Source: Acidisphaera sp035272265
GTDB taxonomy: Bacteria; Pseudomonadota; Alphaproteobacteria; Acetobacterales; Acetobacteraceae
Reading direction: 5' to 3'
NCBI GenBank assembly: GCA_035272265.1
Contig: DATEQV010000239.1
Location: forward strand, 1-8,699
Length of the DNA stretch: 8,699 bases
How positions within the stretch are numbered: position 1 is the first letter of the stretch; the number at the start of each line of letters is the position of its first letter. Under the pieces are notes generated by a model, which was not told where the DNA came from, ran no database searches, and was given only the letters and a program-made list of their open reading frames with translations. A program made the translations under genes and the position numbers. This document shows positions 6,881 to 8,699 of this stretch, piece after piece.

Positions 6881-8184
6881 AGTTCGCCCCGGCACCGGAC
6901 GACCCGATCGCCGTGTCGGCGGAGTGGGAGTCCTCTGCGCGCAGCTATGTCCGCGCGTTCCCGGCGGTGTTCGCGCGCGCCCAAGGGCCCTGGCTCATCG
7001 ACACCGCCGGCCGGCGCTACCTCGATTTCCTGACTGGCGCCGGGGTGATGGTGCTTGGCCACAACCACCCGGCGGTGCGGGCAGCGGTGGCAACCGACCC
7101 GGACCCGGTGACGAACGGGCTCGATCTGCTCACCACCGCCAAACTGGCCTTCGTCGAGCGGCTGCGGACGATTCTGCCCGGCGACATGGCCGCCACCCAT
7201 AAGCTGCACTTCTGCGGGCCGACCGGCTCGGATTGCGTCGAGGCGGCGCTCAAGCTGGCGTCGATCGCCACCGGTCGGCGTGGGGTGATCGCCTTCGCCG
7301 GCGGCTACCACGGCATGACCCAGGGGGCGCTGTCAGTGTCCTCGTCGCGGCGGCTGCGCGAAGTCGGCCTGCTCGGGCCAGCGGCGGTGGACTTCTGCCC
7401 TTATCCCTATCCGCTGCGCTTCCCCGCGCCGTACCGCACGCCTGAAGCCGCAACTGCGTTCTGCTTGGCGAACCTGCAGTTGATGCTCGAAGACCCACAC
7501 TCGGGCATCGGCCGGCCGGGGATGCTGCTGCTCGAAGCCGTGCAGGGTGAAGGCGGGACAGTGGTGGCGCCGCCGGCGTTCCTGACCGCGGTGGCTGAGT
7601 TGTGTCGCCGCCACGGCATTCTGCTGGCCGTAGACGAGGTGCAGTCGGCGATGGGCCGAACCGGTCGATGGTTCGCCTTCGAGTACGCCGGCATCGAACC
7701 GGACATCGTCTGCCTGTCGAAGGGCGTGGGCGGCGGCTATCCGCTGTCGCTGCTGCTGTTCCATCGCCGGCTCGATGTCTGGCAGCCCGGCGATCACATC
7801 GGCACGTTCCGCGGCCAGCAGATCGCAATGACCGCCGGACGCGCCACCATCGACTTCATAGTCGCGGCCGGCTTGCTTGCCAATGCAACGCAGACGGGAA
7901 CGCTGCTCCTCGAGCGCCTCAGTCTGCTTACCGCCGGACATCCTGCGATCGCGGAGGTCAGAGGGCTCGGACTAATGCTGGGAGCGGAGATGGCGGAGTC
8001 GGGTGGTGCCGATGCGGGTGCGGTCGCTGCCCGCCTGCAGGCGGCCCTGTTTGCCGAAGGTGTGGTGGTCGAAGTCGGCGGCCGCGGCGGCGCGGTGATC
8101 CGGCTGTTGCCACCACTGACCATCGGCGTCGACGAGGTGTCGCTGTTCCTCGCCGCGTTCTCACGCGCGCTGGGAGCCCTATGA
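6877..8184 (+). CDS. class III PLP aminotransferase, diaminobutyrate aminotransferase (EctB/Dat) family
   Basis: The 435-residue product has the class III aminotransferase layout and usual length. The N-terminal block ESSARSYVRAFPAVF (18-32) is characteristic of diaminobutyrate--2-oxoglutarate aminotransferases and EctB. GPTGSD (114-119) forms the phosphate-binding turn, YHG (144-146) stacks on the cofactor, D253 in AVDEVQSAMGRTG pairs with the pyridine nitrogen, K282 in CLSKGVGGGYP is the Schiff-base lysine, and TFRG (310-313) is the inter-subunit threonine loop. Known family members move the terminal amino group between 2,4-diaminobutyrate/2-oxoglutarate and aspartate semialdehyde/glutamate. 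The exact substrate here is uncertain because the neighbour is a diaminopropionate ammonia-lyase-like enzyme and no ectoine synthase is seen. The chosen start is the GTG in a GTGA overlap with the phosphatase stop. The frame is open upstream to an ATG at 6820, but that would overlap the phosphatase catalytic domain by about 60 bases and adds a Cys/Arg-rich leader unlike the family. The Shine-Dalgarno sequence is weak, so coupling probably drives initiation. Confidence 0.9.
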   Translation: MKFAPAPDDPIAVSAEWESSARSYVRAFPAVFARAQGPWLIDTAGRRYLDFLTGAGVMVLGHNHPAVRAAVATDPDPVTNGLDLLTTAKLAFVERLRTILPGDMAATHKLHFCGPTGSDCVEAALKLASIATGRRGVIAFAGGYHGMTQGALSVSSSRRLREVGLLGPAAVDFCPYPYPLRFPAPYRTPEAATAFCLANLQLMLEDPHSGIGRPGMLLLEAVQGEGGTVVAPPAFLTAVAELCRRHGILLAVDEVQSAMGRTGRWFAFEYAGIEPDIVCLSKGVGGGYPLSLLLFHRRLDVWQPGDHIGTFRGQQIAMTAGRATIDFIVAAGLLANATQTGTLLLERLSLLTAGHPAIAEVRGLGLMLGAEMAESGGADAGAVAARLQAALFAEGVVVEVGGRGGAVIRLLPPLTIGVDEVSLFLAAFSRALGAL

Positions 8185-8699
8185 CTGCCGGGTTACCCTG
8201 CCGGCCGGCGGGGATCGCCGGCAACGACCTTTCCCTGCTGCTCAATCCGCATTGGCGACCGGAGCGGCCGTGGAGCCACAGGCAGGACCGCCTGCTGCCG
8301 GCCGCCGCGTGCCGTCGCGCAGGTGATGAGATCCCGTGCTGGCCGGGTTACACTCCCACCCCGCTGGTTGGACTGCCTGCCCTCGCCCGGGCGCTCGGCG
8401 TCAGCCGGCTCCACTGCAAGGACGAGGCCGCACGCTTCGGCGTCGGCAGCTTCAAGGCGCTCGGCGCGCCGTTTGCGCTGGCCGTGCTGCTGGCCGGTCG
8501 GCTATCGCGCCGCCTCGGCCGGCGCGTCACCGCCGCTGAGGTGATCGCCGGTTCGCTCCGCGAGTCCTGCGCCACCGTCACCGTCGCCGCAGCCACCGAC
8601 GGAAACCATGGCCGGGCGCTGGCCTGGGCGGCGTCGCGGGCCGGGTGCGCCGCCGTCATCTACGTTCCGAAACAGATTAGCACTGCCCGTGTCGCCGCA
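8181..8699 (+). CDS. dpaL: 2,3-diaminopropionate ammonia-lyase-like PLP enzyme (N-terminal part)
   Basis: The frame opens with the ATG of an ATGA overlap with the aminotransferase stop and stays open to the window end, giving the first 173 residues of an enzyme normally about 400 long. It is a fold-type II PLP enzyme. GYTPTPLVGLPALA (56-69) is followed by CKDEAARFGVGSFKALG (79-95), where K92 is the expected Schiff-base lysine. TDGNHGRALAWAA (from 139) and AAVIYVPK (near 161-168) come next. From memory these align well with E. coli YgeX/DpaL (VKDESKRFGLNAFKMLGG, TTDGNHGRGVAWAA, NAVIYMPK). The TDGNHGR form, with D140 at the position of the catalytic aspartate of diaminopropionate ammonia-lyase, separates it from threonine dehydratases, which have an SxGNHA-type motif. 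The known reaction turns 2,3-diaminopropionate into pyruvate and two ammonia. GGGAG at 8172-8176 may be the ribosome binding site, though its spacing of four bases is short. The C-terminal half is outside the window, so activity cannot be judged. Confidence 0.88.
   Translation, partial: MTAGLPCRPAGIAGNDLSLLLNPHWRPERPWSHRQDRLLPAAACRRAGDEIPCWPGYTPTPLVGLPALARALGVSRLHCKDEAARFGVGSFKALGAPFALAVLLAGRLSRRLGRRVTAAEVIAGSLRESCATVTVAAATDGNHGRALAWAASRAGCAAVIYVPKQISTARVAA

Noticed and set aside
5894..6895. 333-codon open frame on the - strand opposite the phosphatase domain
   Set aside because: It is antisense to the PP2C domain whose catalytic motifs are unmistakable. Its own composition is Arg/His/Gln-rich with no recognisable domain.
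4146..8184. Ectoine biosynthesis cluster (GNAT as EctA, aminotransferase as EctB)
   Set aside because: The GNAT is longer than EctA and not recognisably similar to it. The two genes are separated by a phosphatase, no EctC-like cupin is present, and the aminotransferase is followed by a DpaL-like lyase.
8181..8699. Threonine dehydratase or SbnA/cysteine synthase-like enzyme
   Set aside because: The KDE-x3-RFG-x3-FKALG and TDGNHGR pattern matches diaminopropionate ammonia-lyase; dehydratases and cysteine synthases have SxGN-type asparagine loops without the aspartate.

Overview
The window is a gapless stretch of GC-rich DNA with every supported gene on the + strand. It reads as the middle of one long, translationally coupled operon. 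The strong G/C bias at third codon positions, the HAMP-linked sensors, the PF04392-type binding protein and the SpoIIE-type phosphatase suggest a high-GC proteobacterium. I lean towards Alphaproteobacteria (Rhodospirillales-like), but no taxonomic marker gene is present, so this is a guess.

Layout from left to right: (1) a possible tail of an upstream gene ending in TAG at 72-74; (2) 75-854, a two-TM periplasmic sensor with a short HAMP-like cytoplasmic tail and no output domain; (3) 863-3100, a periplasmic sensor plus HAMP fused in frame to a complete MFS transporter; (4) 3097-4149, a secreted PF04392 (ABC_sub_bind) periplasmic binding protein; (5) 4146-4883, a GNAT acyltransferase; (6) 4880-6880, a periplasmic sensor, HAMP and SpoIIE/RsbU-type PP2C phosphatase; (7) 6877-8184, a class III PLP aminotransferase of the diaminobutyrate aminotransferase (EctB/Dat) family; (8) 8181 to the window end, the N-terminal 173 residues of a 2,3-diaminopropionate ammonia-lyase-like PLP enzyme (DpaL/YgeX family). 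From gene 3 of this list onward, each junction is a 4-base ATGA or GTGA stop/start overlap. The remaining junction has an 8-base gap with a clear Shine-Dalgarno sequence spanning the upstream stop.

The enzymes point to metabolism of a short diamino acid (2,3-diaminopropionate, 2,4-diaminobutyrate or an N-acylated derivative). Around them sit three membrane proteins with periplasmic sensing regions, one soluble binding protein and one permease. The working hypothesis is a self-contained sense-transport-metabolise cassette. In it, the binding protein captures a ligand in the periplasm, HAMP-linked sensors gate the MFS carrier and switch the phosphatase, and the PLP enzymes and acyltransferase process the substrate. 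The physical coupling of a HAMP sensor to an MFS carrier is the most unusual element. A second oddity is a near-perfect 60-base hairpin inside the phosphatase gene.

I see no RNA genes, CRISPR, insertion sequences or internal terminators, and no gene-free stretch longer than about 75 bases. The operon promoter is probably upstream of the window, and the last gene continues past its end.
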